Below are positions 1 to 4,988 of a stretch of DNA of 9,536 bases, one piece after another (position 1 is the first letter of the stretch; the number at the start of each line of letters is the position of its first letter). Position numbers and translations under genes: made by a program. The DNA comes from Phycisphaerae bacterium. GTDB taxonomy: Bacteria; Planctomycetota; Phycisphaerae; Sedimentisphaerales; Anaerohalosphaeraceae. The notes below the pieces were generated by a model. That model was not told the origin of the DNA. It saw only the letters and a list, made by a program, of their open reading frames with translations, and did not search any database. The stretch is taken from positions 1-9,536 of the forward strand of contig PXAQ01000191.1 in assembly GCA_003567095.1 (NCBI GenBank), read 5' to 3'.

Positions 1-216
1 CCCGTGATCGGTCAGCGTGATATACCCGTAAGGCTTATAATGAACCATCCGTTTGTCGGCCAGCAGCCGCAGCGCACCGGTAACCGACGACCGCGCAACC
101 TGCAAGTGCTCGGCAATATCCTTACTGCGGGCCGCCTTACCTGACCGAGAAAGAATATAAATCGCCTCCAGATAATCCTCAAGAGAGGCACTTAATTGTT
201 TGGACGTCGTACTCAT
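1..216 (-). CDS. MntR/DtxR-family metal-dependent transcriptional repressor, N-terminal part (truncated by window edge)
   Basis: My own reverse-strand translation gives 72 open codons from an ATG at 216 to the window edge. Residues 8-22 (LSASLEDYLEAIYIL) match the first helix of the family. Residues 29-57 form the winged helix-turn-helix (SKDIAEHLQVARSSVTGALR) and 59-72 the wing (HYKPYGYITLTDHG). In B. subtilis MntR, Asp8 and Glu11 bind manganese; the equivalent residues here appear to be D14 and E17, which favours an MntR-type over a DtxR/IdeR-type metal preference. The family uses Mn2+ or Fe2+ as corepressor to shut off metal uptake genes. The dimerisation domain and remaining metal ligands lie outside the window. 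No strong SD precedes the ATG. A promoter with a palindrome over its -10 box lies just upstream, suggesting autoregulation. The family call is firm; the exact metal is inferred. Confidence 0.88.
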   Translation of the reverse strand, partial: MSTTSKQLSASLEDYLEAIYILSRSGKAARSKDIAEHLQVARSSVTGALRLLADKRMVHYKPYGYITLTDHG

Positions 217-231
217 ATCGTTTCGGCTCAG

Positions 232-254
232 CTAATTTAATTAGTTGTTCCTAA
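232..254. promoter_or_regulatory. Candidate metal-repressor operator (overlapping dyads)
   Basis: Positions 232-244 read CTAATTTAATTAG, a perfect 6-bp inverted repeat around one central base. Positions 241-254 read TTAGTTGTTCCTAA, a second dyad sharing the middle TTAG. The half-sites are therefore CTAA, TTAG and CTAA with spacers of 5 and 6 bases. The first dyad covers the predicted -10 box of the repressor gene starting at 216, where a repressor would block RNA polymerase. AT-rich dyads are common for MntR-like proteins; binding is inferred. Confidence 0.5.
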
Positions 255-262
255 CTTTTCAA
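234..262 (-). promoter_or_regulatory. Predicted sigma70-like promoter of the MntR-like gene
   Basis: On the minus strand, TTGAAA (262-257) is followed after 17 bases by TAAATT (239-234), matching the consensus at 5/6 and 4/6 positions. The start point would be near 227, giving a leader of about 11 bases. The palindromic dyad overlaps the -10 box. No hairpin plus T-tract terminator separates this promoter from the PEP-CTERM gene ending at 328, so some read-through from that gene is possible. Confidence 0.45.
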
Positions 263-327
263 GCAATATTTTTTGGAAAATCATTTTTTTTGGGGGTGGG
301 TAGCCGACCGCCAAGGCAATCCCACTG

Positions 328-1014
328 TCATGTTCGCGGAGGAGGGGATCCAAAGGTCTTGCGGATGAGCGCGGCGCCGCACAGCAGCAAGGCCAGCGTC
401 GCCGGTTCGGGAATCAGGGCGATTTGGGTGTTATTGAAAAGGCGAATCTCATTGTCGATAGCACGGCCGTCGTCCAAGGTTCCTGTCAGGCGTCCGAGCG
501 TTCCCGTCAATGTATCGAAAACCGGTGTGCCGTTCAGTTCAAAATCGGAGCCGTAAATCGTTAATACGGCATTGTCATACAACCAAATATCACTGCCGAT
601 TGTTCCGCCTGACCATACAAGATGGGCGTAGTTGTAGCCTCTGACATACCAGCCGATGGTGCCGCCATCCATAATGATACGGCTATCGTTATATGCGGCC
701 AAATCTAGTCCGATCGCGCCGTCGAGCAAGTAAATTTGGCTATTGCCGCTGGTCTCCAGATGTTGCCCGACCGTTCCGCCCAAGATGTTGACGCTGCTGT
801 TATGGTGTGCCGACAGATACCCCTGAATATGCCCTTCGGGAAGTAGATTAAGCTCGGTGGCCACACCCGGCGATTGCCAGTCCACCCGAACACTGCCGTC
901 GATCGTGGTTGCCAAATCAACTTGTCCACCTTGATTGAAGTCCGTTTGCGCAAGGACCCAGCCGACGGTTAGCATCCACACAGTGACCAGAAACAAACTC
1001 ATTTTCGTGTTCAT
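328..1014 (-). CDS. Secreted PEP-CTERM protein with 19-residue beta-solenoid-like repeats
   Basis: The 228-residue product starts at the ATG at 1014, chosen because a GGGAGAG ribosome site lies five bases upstream; an in-frame extension to 1065 has none. Residues 1-22 are a signal peptide with likely cleavage after VLA. Residues 53-147 form five consecutive 19-residue units with a core like GGTIG (clear in DGAIG, GGTIG and GGTVG), plus a partial sixth unit, suggesting a small beta-solenoid. The C-terminus carries the sorting signal: PEP at 202-204, a hydrophobic stretch (ATLALLLCGAALI), then a basic tail beginning RK. In other bacteria such tags are processed by an exosortase and the protein goes to the envelope or extracellular matrix. 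No exosortase is in the window. The repeat body has no recognised enzymatic motif, so a structural or adhesive role is a guess. Confidence 0.88.
   Translation of the reverse strand: MNTKMSLFLVTVWMLTVGWVLAQTDFNQGGQVDLATTIDGSVRVDWQSPGVATELNLLPEGHIQGYLSAHHNSSVNILGGTVGQHLETSGNSQIYLLDGAIGLDLAAYNDSRIIMDGGTIGWYVRGYNYAHLVWSGGTIGSDIWLYDNAVLTIYGSDFELNGTPVFDTLTGTLGRLTGTLDDGRAIDNEIRLFNNTQIALIPEPATLALLLCGAALIRKTFGSPPPRT
574..858 (-). repeat. Five tandem 19-residue (57-bp period) protein repeats
   Basis: Residues 53-71, 72-90, 91-109, 110-128 and 129-147 of the PEP-CTERM protein align without gaps. Examples are NSQIYLLDGAIGLDLAAYN and DSRIIMDGGTIGWYVRGYN. Hydrophobic residues recur around a Gly-Gly-Thr-Ile/Val-Gly turn, as in one coil of a beta-solenoid. 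The repeats are diverged at DNA level, so this is an old protein repeat rather than a recent expansion. Confidence 0.8.
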
Positions 1015-1019
1015 CGTAT

Positions 1020-1026
1020 CTCTCCC
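1020..1026 (-). promoter_or_regulatory. Ribosome binding site fixing the PEP-CTERM start
   Basis: The minus strand reads GGGAGAG followed by five bases and the ATG at 1014. It is one of the clearest SD sequences in the window and rules out the longer upstream reading frame. Confidence 0.7.
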
Positions 1027-1083
1027 ATTGTTTGCTTGAAAAGCGTTGAAGCTATAAATCACCACCCCATTAAATATGTCTGT

Positions 1084-1112
1084 AGTTTAGCATATTTCAG
1101 TAATTGTATCAA
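1084..1112 (-). promoter_or_regulatory. Predicted promoter of the PEP-CTERM gene
   Basis: On the minus strand TTGATA (1112-1107, 5/6 to consensus) is followed after 17 bases by TAAACT (1089-1084, 4/6). A TG dinucleotide sits one base upstream of the -10 box, as in extended -10 promoters. The implied leader is about 60 bases. No -24/-12 element typical of sigma54, as found upstream of some PEP-CTERM genes elsewhere, was seen. Confidence 0.42.
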
Positions 1113-1147
1113 CAAAAAATACCGGGTTTAACGTTTTTTTTGGCAAA

Positions 1148-1169
1148 TCGAGCTTGTGGCGGAGCTCGA
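1148..1169. promoter_or_regulatory. Perfect 7-bp inverted repeat between divergent promoters
   Basis: TCGAGCT (1148-1154) and AGCTCGA (1163-1169) are separated by eight bases. The dyad ends five bases upstream of the predicted dsbD -35 box and lies 36 bases upstream of the PEP-CTERM -35 box. No T-run follows the stem on either strand, which argues against a terminator. Its 22-bp size and position fit a regulator binding site; the regulator is unknown. Confidence 0.4.
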
Positions 1170-1174
1170 AAATC

Positions 1175-1202
1175 TTGATTCGCTGAGTTCTCGACATATA
1201 AT
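1175..1202 (+). promoter_or_regulatory. Predicted sigma70-like promoter of dsbD
   Basis: TTGATT (1175-1180) is followed after 16 bases by a perfect TATAAT (1197-1202). The predicted start near 1209 gives a leader of about 65 bases before the ATG at 1274. This is the best -10 match in the window and points the right way for dsbD. Confidence 0.55.
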
Positions 1203-1273
1203 AGAACAAACTTTCACCCGGTGTGGGCGTACATAATTTCAATTGATGCCAAGAAAATTCGGAGATATAGACG

Positions 1274-3058
1274 ATGTGTTTGAGACAAAAATTGAGATTT
1301 ATTTCGCTGTGCTTTGCCTTGTTTTCGGTTGCGGTGTACGCCGAGCCGGTGGAAATTACCCGTCATCAGGACGAATACTCAACCGCCCGGCTGGAAGCGG
1401 TTCGATTTGACGGCCAACCGGCGATTGCGGTTAGATTCAGCGGGACGGACGATTTGCATTACTACGCAGACTCGGAAACAGCGCCCGCCCCTGACTTGGA
1501 TTTGAAGGCCGCAGGACAGGCCGAAGGCGTCGACTTTGGCCGGACGCTGTTTCCTGAGCCGGAATTGTTCTTTGAGCCGTCGCTGGAAAAAGAGATTGAT
1601 GTGTACGTCGGCGATTTTTACTTGGTCTTGCCGATTGAGTCGTATCCGCCTCAGGCCGAGCGGCTTATCGTCGAGGTGCACCTGAGCGGCATCGCCTGCA
1701 CGAGTCAATTGTGTCTGCCGCCGTTCGAGACAACACTGAGTGGGGAATTTGACCTTTCCGACACGAACGCCTGGCCGGTGATTGATTTTACGCCCGCGGC
1801 CGCGCCAGAACCGATTGCGGCGACAACTCCGGACAGGGCTCCGCTGACGCAATCCCAGTCGGCCGCGGAGGTGACGCTGATGCTGCTGCTGGCCCTGCTG
1901 GCGGGGCTGGCGTTTAACGTGATGCCGTGTGTGCTGCCGGTGCTGCCGCTGATTGTCTCCCGGATGGTGAACATCTCCAAAGAACATCCCGGTCGGCGTA
2001 TCGCGTTGGGGCTGACGTTTTGTGTGGGGATTGCGGCGTTTTTCGTGGCGGTGGGGGTGTTTTCCTCGGCGCTGCGCCTGACGACCGGGGCGGTCTTTAC
2101 CCTCAGCGATCCTTACCGGTATCCGATTTTCAATATCGTGATGGTGTTGTTTCTGGTGGTCTTTGCGATGTTTATGTTTGACGTGCTGCCGCTGACCTTG
2201 CCGTCGAAGATTTCCGGCAAGACCGCCGACACGAGTACATTCAGCGGGTCGTTCGGGATGGGCTTCCTGGCGGCGATTTTGAGCATCCCGTGCAGCGGAG
2301 CGATTTTGGCGGCGGTACTGGTCTGGGTGCAGGCCCAGCACTGGCTAATGGGCTTCTGGGCGTTTTTGTTGATGGGAGTGGGGATGGCCCTGCCGTATGG
2401 GGTGCTTGTTGCGGCGCCGAATTTGCTCAGCCGCGCCCCCAAGCCGGGGCCCTGGATGGATCAGTTCAAGAAAGCGATGGGCTTTGCCTTACTGTTGCTG
2501 GCGGTCAACCCGCTGTCGGCGCTGCCCAAGGATCGAATTGTCAGTGTTTTGTCTTTTGCGGTGTTTGTGGCGTTTGCGGTCTGGATGTGGGGGTCGTGGG
2601 TATCGTTTTCAACCCCGAGCGGCAAAAAATGGCTGGTTCGAGGCTTGGCGGTGCTGCTGGTCGGGGTCGCCGGTTTCGGGCTGCTGCCGCAGAAGGAAGA
2701 TATTGTGGACTGGACCGGCTACGATCGCAACGTGATCCGAAACGCCGTCGATCAGCAGCGGCCGGTGCTGATCAAATTTACCGCCGACTGGTGCTTGAAT
2801 TGTAAAATCCTGGAGGACCGGGTATTTCGCGACCCCGAGGTAGCCCGCACGCTGCAGGACAAGAACGTGCTGGCCGTGCTGGCCGATACCACGCTGGCCG
2901 ATTTCCCGGCGTCGGTGGATTTGCGCGACATCTACGACATCCCCGGCACGGTGCCGATGACCGTCATCCTGCTGCCCGACAGGGCCGACCAGCCGCAGTA
3001 CCTGTCCGGCATTTACAGCAAACAGGACTTGTTTGAGGTGCTCAAGGAGCTTGAATAA
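1274..3058 (+). CDS. dsbD: Thiol:disulfide interchange protein DsbD
   Basis: DsbD carries reducing equivalents from cytoplasmic thioredoxin across the inner membrane to periplasmic thiol proteins. The 594-residue product has all three modules. Residues 1-23 are a signal peptide. Residues 24-165 are the periplasmic alpha domain, with the cysteine pair C142/C147 (CTSQLCLPP, four residues between, against five in E. coli as I recall it). Residues 200-471 hold about eight membrane segments with the paired cysteines C219 (MPCVLPVLPL) and C340 (SIPCSGAIL). Residues 480-594 are a thioredoxin-fold gamma domain with active site ADWCLNCK (C507/C510) and a likely cis-proline at P561. All six catalytic cysteines are present, so the protein is probably active. 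A GGAG nine bases before the ATG supports this start. nth follows after 26 bases. Length is close to the usual 565-600 residues. Confidence 0.95.
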   Translation: MCLRQKLRFISLCFALFSVAVYAEPVEITRHQDEYSTARLEAVRFDGQPAIAVRFSGTDDLHYYADSETAPAPDLDLKAAGQAEGVDFGRTLFPEPELFFEPSLEKEIDVYVGDFYLVLPIESYPPQAERLIVEVHLSGIACTSQLCLPPFETTLSGEFDLSDTNAWPVIDFTPAAAPEPIAATTPDRAPLTQSQSAAEVTLMLLLALLAGLAFNVMPCVLPVLPLIVSRMVNISKEHPGRRIALGLTFCVGIAAFFVAVGVFSSALRLTTGAVFTLSDPYRYPIFNIVMVLFLVVFAMFMFDVLPLTLPSKISGKTADTSTFSGSFGMGFLAAILSIPCSGAILAAVLVWVQAQHWLMGFWAFLLMGVGMALPYGVLVAAPNLLSRAPKPGPWMDQFKKAMGFALLLLAVNPLSALPKDRIVSVLSFAVFVAFAVWMWGSWVSFSTPSGKKWLVRGLAVLLVGVAGFGLLPQKEDIVDWTGYDRNVIRNAVDQQRPVLIKFTADWCLNCKILEDRVFRDPEVARTLQDKNVLAVLADTTLADFPASVDLRDIYDIPGTVPMTVILLPDRADQPQYLSGIYSKQDLFEVLKELE

Positions 3059-3078
3059 AACCGTTTGGGCGATACAAT
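3051..3078 (+). promoter_or_regulatory. Predicted leaderless promoter of nth, overlapping the dsbD stop codon
   Basis: TTGAAT (3051-3056) contains part of the dsbD stop codon and is followed after 16 bases by TACAAT (3073-3078, 5/6). Six bases separate this -10 box from the nth ATG, so transcription would be expected to begin at the A of the start codon at 3085. nth has no convincing SD. This geometry predicts a leaderless mRNA independent of dsbD. Confidence 0.5.
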
Positions 3079-3084
3079 AGCGGC

Positions 3085-3771
3085 ATGGCAAAGAAAGTCA
3101 ATTCCCTGATTGTCGATCCGGTCGCGGCCAAGGCGCGTGTGCTGAAGGTCTTTCCGATACTGCGCAGGACCTATCCCGAGGCGAAGGTGTCGCTGGATTA
3201 TGCGGCGCCGCTGGAGCTGCTGATTGCGACGATCCTGGCGGCACAGTGTACCGATGCGCGGGTGAATATCGTGACGAAGGATCTGTTCAGGAAGTATCGC
3301 AAGGCCGAGGATTGGCTCAAGGTCTCGCAGGAAGAGCTGGAAAACGATATCCGCTCGACCGGCTTTTACCGCAACAAGGCCAAAAGCATCCAGAAAACGT
3401 GCGCAGCCATTATTGAAAAACACAACGGCCAGGTCCCGCAGACGATGGAGGGATTGGTGGGCCTTAACGGCGTAGGGCGTAAGACCGCCAACGTCCTGCT
3501 GGGCAACTGCTTCGGCGTACAGGGTATTGTCTGCGATACGCATGTCATCCGCCTGAGCCGACGGCTGGGGCTGTCCGGCAACAGCGATCCGGTCAAACTG
3601 GAGTTTGATTTAATGGAGATTGTGCCAAAGCGCAAATTCGGCGGCTGGACGCGGTTCAGCGATTGTCTGGTCTTTCACGGCCGTGCGGTGTGCAACGCCC
3701 GCAAGCCCCGGTGCGGCCAGTGCCCCATTGCCAGGTACTGCCCGGCGGCCGACTGCCCGGAGTTGTGGTAA
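3085..3771 (+). CDS. nth: Endonuclease III (DNA glycosylase/AP lyase)
   Basis: This base-excision repair enzyme removes oxidised pyrimidines and cleaves the resulting abasic site. The 228-residue product has the helix-hairpin-helix at 124-139 (LVGLNGVGRKTANVLL) with the catalytic lysine K133. The catalytic aspartate is D151 in VCDTHVIRLSRRLGL. The 4Fe-4S loop has the classical spacing C203-x6-C210-x2-C213-x5-C219. The early helices (LELLIATILAAQCTDARVN) also match the family. Length is slightly above E. coli Nth (211 residues) because of short extensions at both ends. It starts 26 bases after dsbD. Read-through from dsbD is possible, but a promoter laid over the dsbD stop and the absence of an SD point to leaderless expression. 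The two genes have no obvious functional link. Confidence 0.95.
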   Translation: MAKKVNSLIVDPVAAKARVLKVFPILRRTYPEAKVSLDYAAPLELLIATILAAQCTDARVNIVTKDLFRKYRKAEDWLKVSQEELENDIRSTGFYRNKAKSIQKTCAAIIEKHNGQVPQTMEGLVGLNGVGRKTANVLLGNCFGVQGIVCDTHVIRLSRRLGLSGNSDPVKLEFDLMEIVPKRKFGGWTRFSDCLVFHGRAVCNARKPRCGQCPIARYCPAADCPELW

Positions 3772-3783
3772 GCGGAGATGGGT

Positions 3784-3855
3784 TAGAATGCGGATATGGT
3801 TATGTGCGTTACGGCGACGGGGTGTCTTTGTCTTTGCGATATTTCAGGGGCGTAA
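3784..3855 (+). other. TAGAAT-N6-ATG start motif with a 19-codon frame, possible gene-start relic
   Basis: TAGAAT (3784-3789) is followed by six bases and an ATG at 3796, the same spacing as before nth. The frame that follows encodes only 19 residues (MVMCVTATGCLCLCDISGA) before TAA. The -35 candidate TTGTGG (3763-3768) has a short 15-base spacer. It runs antisense to the AraC fragment. It may be a chance motif, a tiny ORF or the remains of a gene start; I see no known protein in it. Confidence 0.2.
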
Positions 3856-4021
3856 TGCCGAAGGTTTTCTTGAACAGTCGATGATAAAGATGTATGTTTC
3901 CGTGTCCGCACCGGGCGGCAATTTTTGTGCAGCGCAGCGGCGAGGAGCGCAGCAAGGTGCGGGCGGCCTCCAATTTTAGATTTTGTACCAGCGGATTATG
4001 ACTCGTCCCATGTGCCGAGCA
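3809..4021 (-). pseudogene. AraC/XylS-family regulator, C-terminal DNA-binding fragment
   Basis: The minus-strand frame ending at the TAA at 3811-3809 encodes the second half of an AraC-type DNA-binding domain. It begins near HNPLVQNLKLEAARTLLRSS, continues TKIAARCGHGNIHLYHRLFK and ends KKTFGITPLKYRKDKDTPSP. The family hallmarks are all present: a helix starting LEAARTLL, IA..CG......F/H and FKKTFGITPLKYR. The frame is closed upstream by a TGA at 4024-4022, has no good start codon, and lacks the first helix-turn-helix and any sensor domain. The coding part is therefore about 60 residues of a domain that normally needs about 100. It overlaps the 3' end of the Cys/His-rich small gene in a different frame, so the break lies near 4000. 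It is best read as a decayed relic left by deletion or rearrangement. Confidence 0.72.
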
Positions 4022-4193
4022 TCACGGCCGCACAGAGGCTGGACTTTTCGGCGGCGACACGGCCGCAGTTTTTGCAGACATAGTTGGGATCGCTGACCAG
4101 TTTCGCATAGGCGGCGGGGTCTTTTTTGTGGATTTCATTCCGATGCAGATGACACAGGTGATGCTCGTGTCCGTTACATTGCGTACTGCTCAT
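3996..4193 (-). CDS. Small Cys/His-rich putative metal-binding protein (65 residues)
   Basis: I do not recognise a named family. The start at the ATG at 4193 is set by a GGAAAGGA ribosome site eight bases upstream; a longer TTG start would translate that site itself. The N-terminus is rich in Cys and His (C6, H9, H11, H12, C14, H15, H17, H22). The middle carries a zinc-ribbon-like knuckle YVCKNCGRVA (C40/C43), followed by C54. This suggests one bound zinc or iron ion. There is no signal peptide, so the protein should be cytoplasmic. It is the last gene of a minus-strand run, 39 bases after the nitroreductase, and is probably co-transcribed with it. Its last codons overlap the AraC remnant in another frame, so the final residues (MLGTWDES) might not be ancestral. 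Confidence 0.72.
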   Translation of the reverse strand: MSSTQCNGHEHHLCHLHRNEIHKKDPAAYAKLVSDPNYVCKNCGRVAAEKSSLCAAVMLGTWDES

Positions 4194-4201
4194 CGCTGGG
4201 G

Positions 4202-4209
4202 TCCTTTCC
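4202..4209 (-). promoter_or_regulatory. Ribosome binding site of the small Cys/His-rich gene
   Basis: The minus strand reads GGAAAGGA, eight bases before the ATG at 4193. It is a strong SD that decides the start and supports the 65-residue frame being translated. Confidence 0.65.
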
Positions 4210-4232
4210 AAGTCAATTCAAAACGGGTTGTG

Positions 4233-4988
4233 CTAGACGTTGCCGACGGGTATGAGATAGACAACCAGCTCATCGTGTCCGTCCACGTCCAGCAGCCGGT
4301 CGGCCTGCTGCTGGTCGTAAGCGGCGACCGCACAGGCGCCGGCGCCGATGGATTCTGCGGCCAGGTAGGCGTTCTGGCCGGCGTGTCCGGCATCCAGGGC
4401 GATCAGTTTGGCCGCTGCAGGGCCGTACCGCCATTCCATTCGGTAGGGCAGTGCTGTCAGGATTAAAACCACCCCAGCGCCGGCCATCCAGTTCTGGTCA
4501 AAACAGGCCTTGGCGATATGCTCCGGTATGTCGTCATCGTGGCGCAATTGGGCCAGTTCATGTTCAATCGCCATATAGCGATACAGACCTTTGGCCAGTC
4601 CTTCCACATTGCCAACTGCCGGATAAAGCTGCAGGGCGTGACGCGCGCCGGCTGAGGGAACAGTGCGATAGACCGCCTGGCCGTGACCGAAAACTTTTTG
4701 AATACCTAGTGTGGCCCAGCACAGATACGCCAGTTGCTCCTGCGTGAGCGGCGTTTTTGAAAATCGGCGGCGGCTGCGGCGCTGGCCGATGATCTGGCGC
4801 ACCGACATTTGCCCGCAGGTCAGCGTTTTTGCCTGCGGCAGCGCGAACCGCGGGGCCTGAGCCGGCGGCGGTGTCTCGACCGGGCCGTCGGGACATCCCT
4901 TTTGCTGGTCAGAGACAAACGGCTTGAAGTGCGCCTTTAAAACCTCACGCTGCTGCGAAGAGGTCAAATTGTTAATCGTCGGTTTCAT
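4233..4988 (-). CDS. SagB/ThcOx-type nitroreductase-fold flavoprotein dehydrogenase
   Basis: The 251-residue product belongs to the FMN-dependent nitroreductase superfamily and looks most like the SagB-type branch. The FMN-phosphate-binding arginines are in QRRSRRRF (69-76). The family motif TVPSAGARHALQLYPAVGNV spans 109-128, followed by GLYRYMAIEHEL. The C-terminal flavin-contact helix is LDAGHAGQNAYLAAESIGAG (198-217). Residues 1-60 are a less conserved extension. SagB enzymes in toxin clusters oxidise azolines, but many relatives are stand-alone oxidoreductases of unknown substrate; no YcaO cyclodehydratase partner is visible here. The ATG at 4988 lies inside the last codons of the upstream transglutaminase gene (17-base overlap, different frame) without a strong SD, suggesting translational coupling. 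No signal peptide is present, so it is probably cytoplasmic. The fold is confident; the substrate is unknown. Confidence 0.88.
   Translation of the reverse strand: MKPTINNLTSSQQREVLKAHFKPFVSDQQKGCPDGPVETPPPAQAPRFALPQAKTLTCGQMSVRQIIGQRRSRRRFSKTPLTQEQLAYLCWATLGIQKVFGHGQAVYRTVPSAGARHALQLYPAVGNVEGLAKGLYRYMAIEHELAQLRHDDDIPEHIAKACFDQNWMAGAGVVLILTALPYRMEWRYGPAAAKLIALDAGHAGQNAYLAAESIGAGACAVAAYDQQQADRLLDVDGHDELVVYLIPVGNV

Noticed and set aside
283..299. T8G5 tract as a terminator for the PEP-CTERM gene
   Set aside because: On the transcribed minus strand it reads C and A runs, not a hairpin followed by U residues.
1103..1108. TACAAT on the minus strand as an alternative -10 for the PEP-CTERM gene
   Set aside because: Its -35 partner (GTTAAA at an 18-base spacing) is poor, whereas the TTGATA-17-TAAACT pair with a TG extension fits better.
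1379..2341. A 320-codon minus-strand frame opposite dsbD
   Set aside because: Its product is an improbable run of R, Q and H residues and it lies wholly opposite the well-supported dsbD.
4233..4988. A thiazole/oxazole-modified peptide cluster around the SagB-type gene
   Set aside because: No YcaO or E1-like cyclodehydratase, exporter or leader-core precursor is visible; the small downstream protein looks more like a zinc-knuckle protein.
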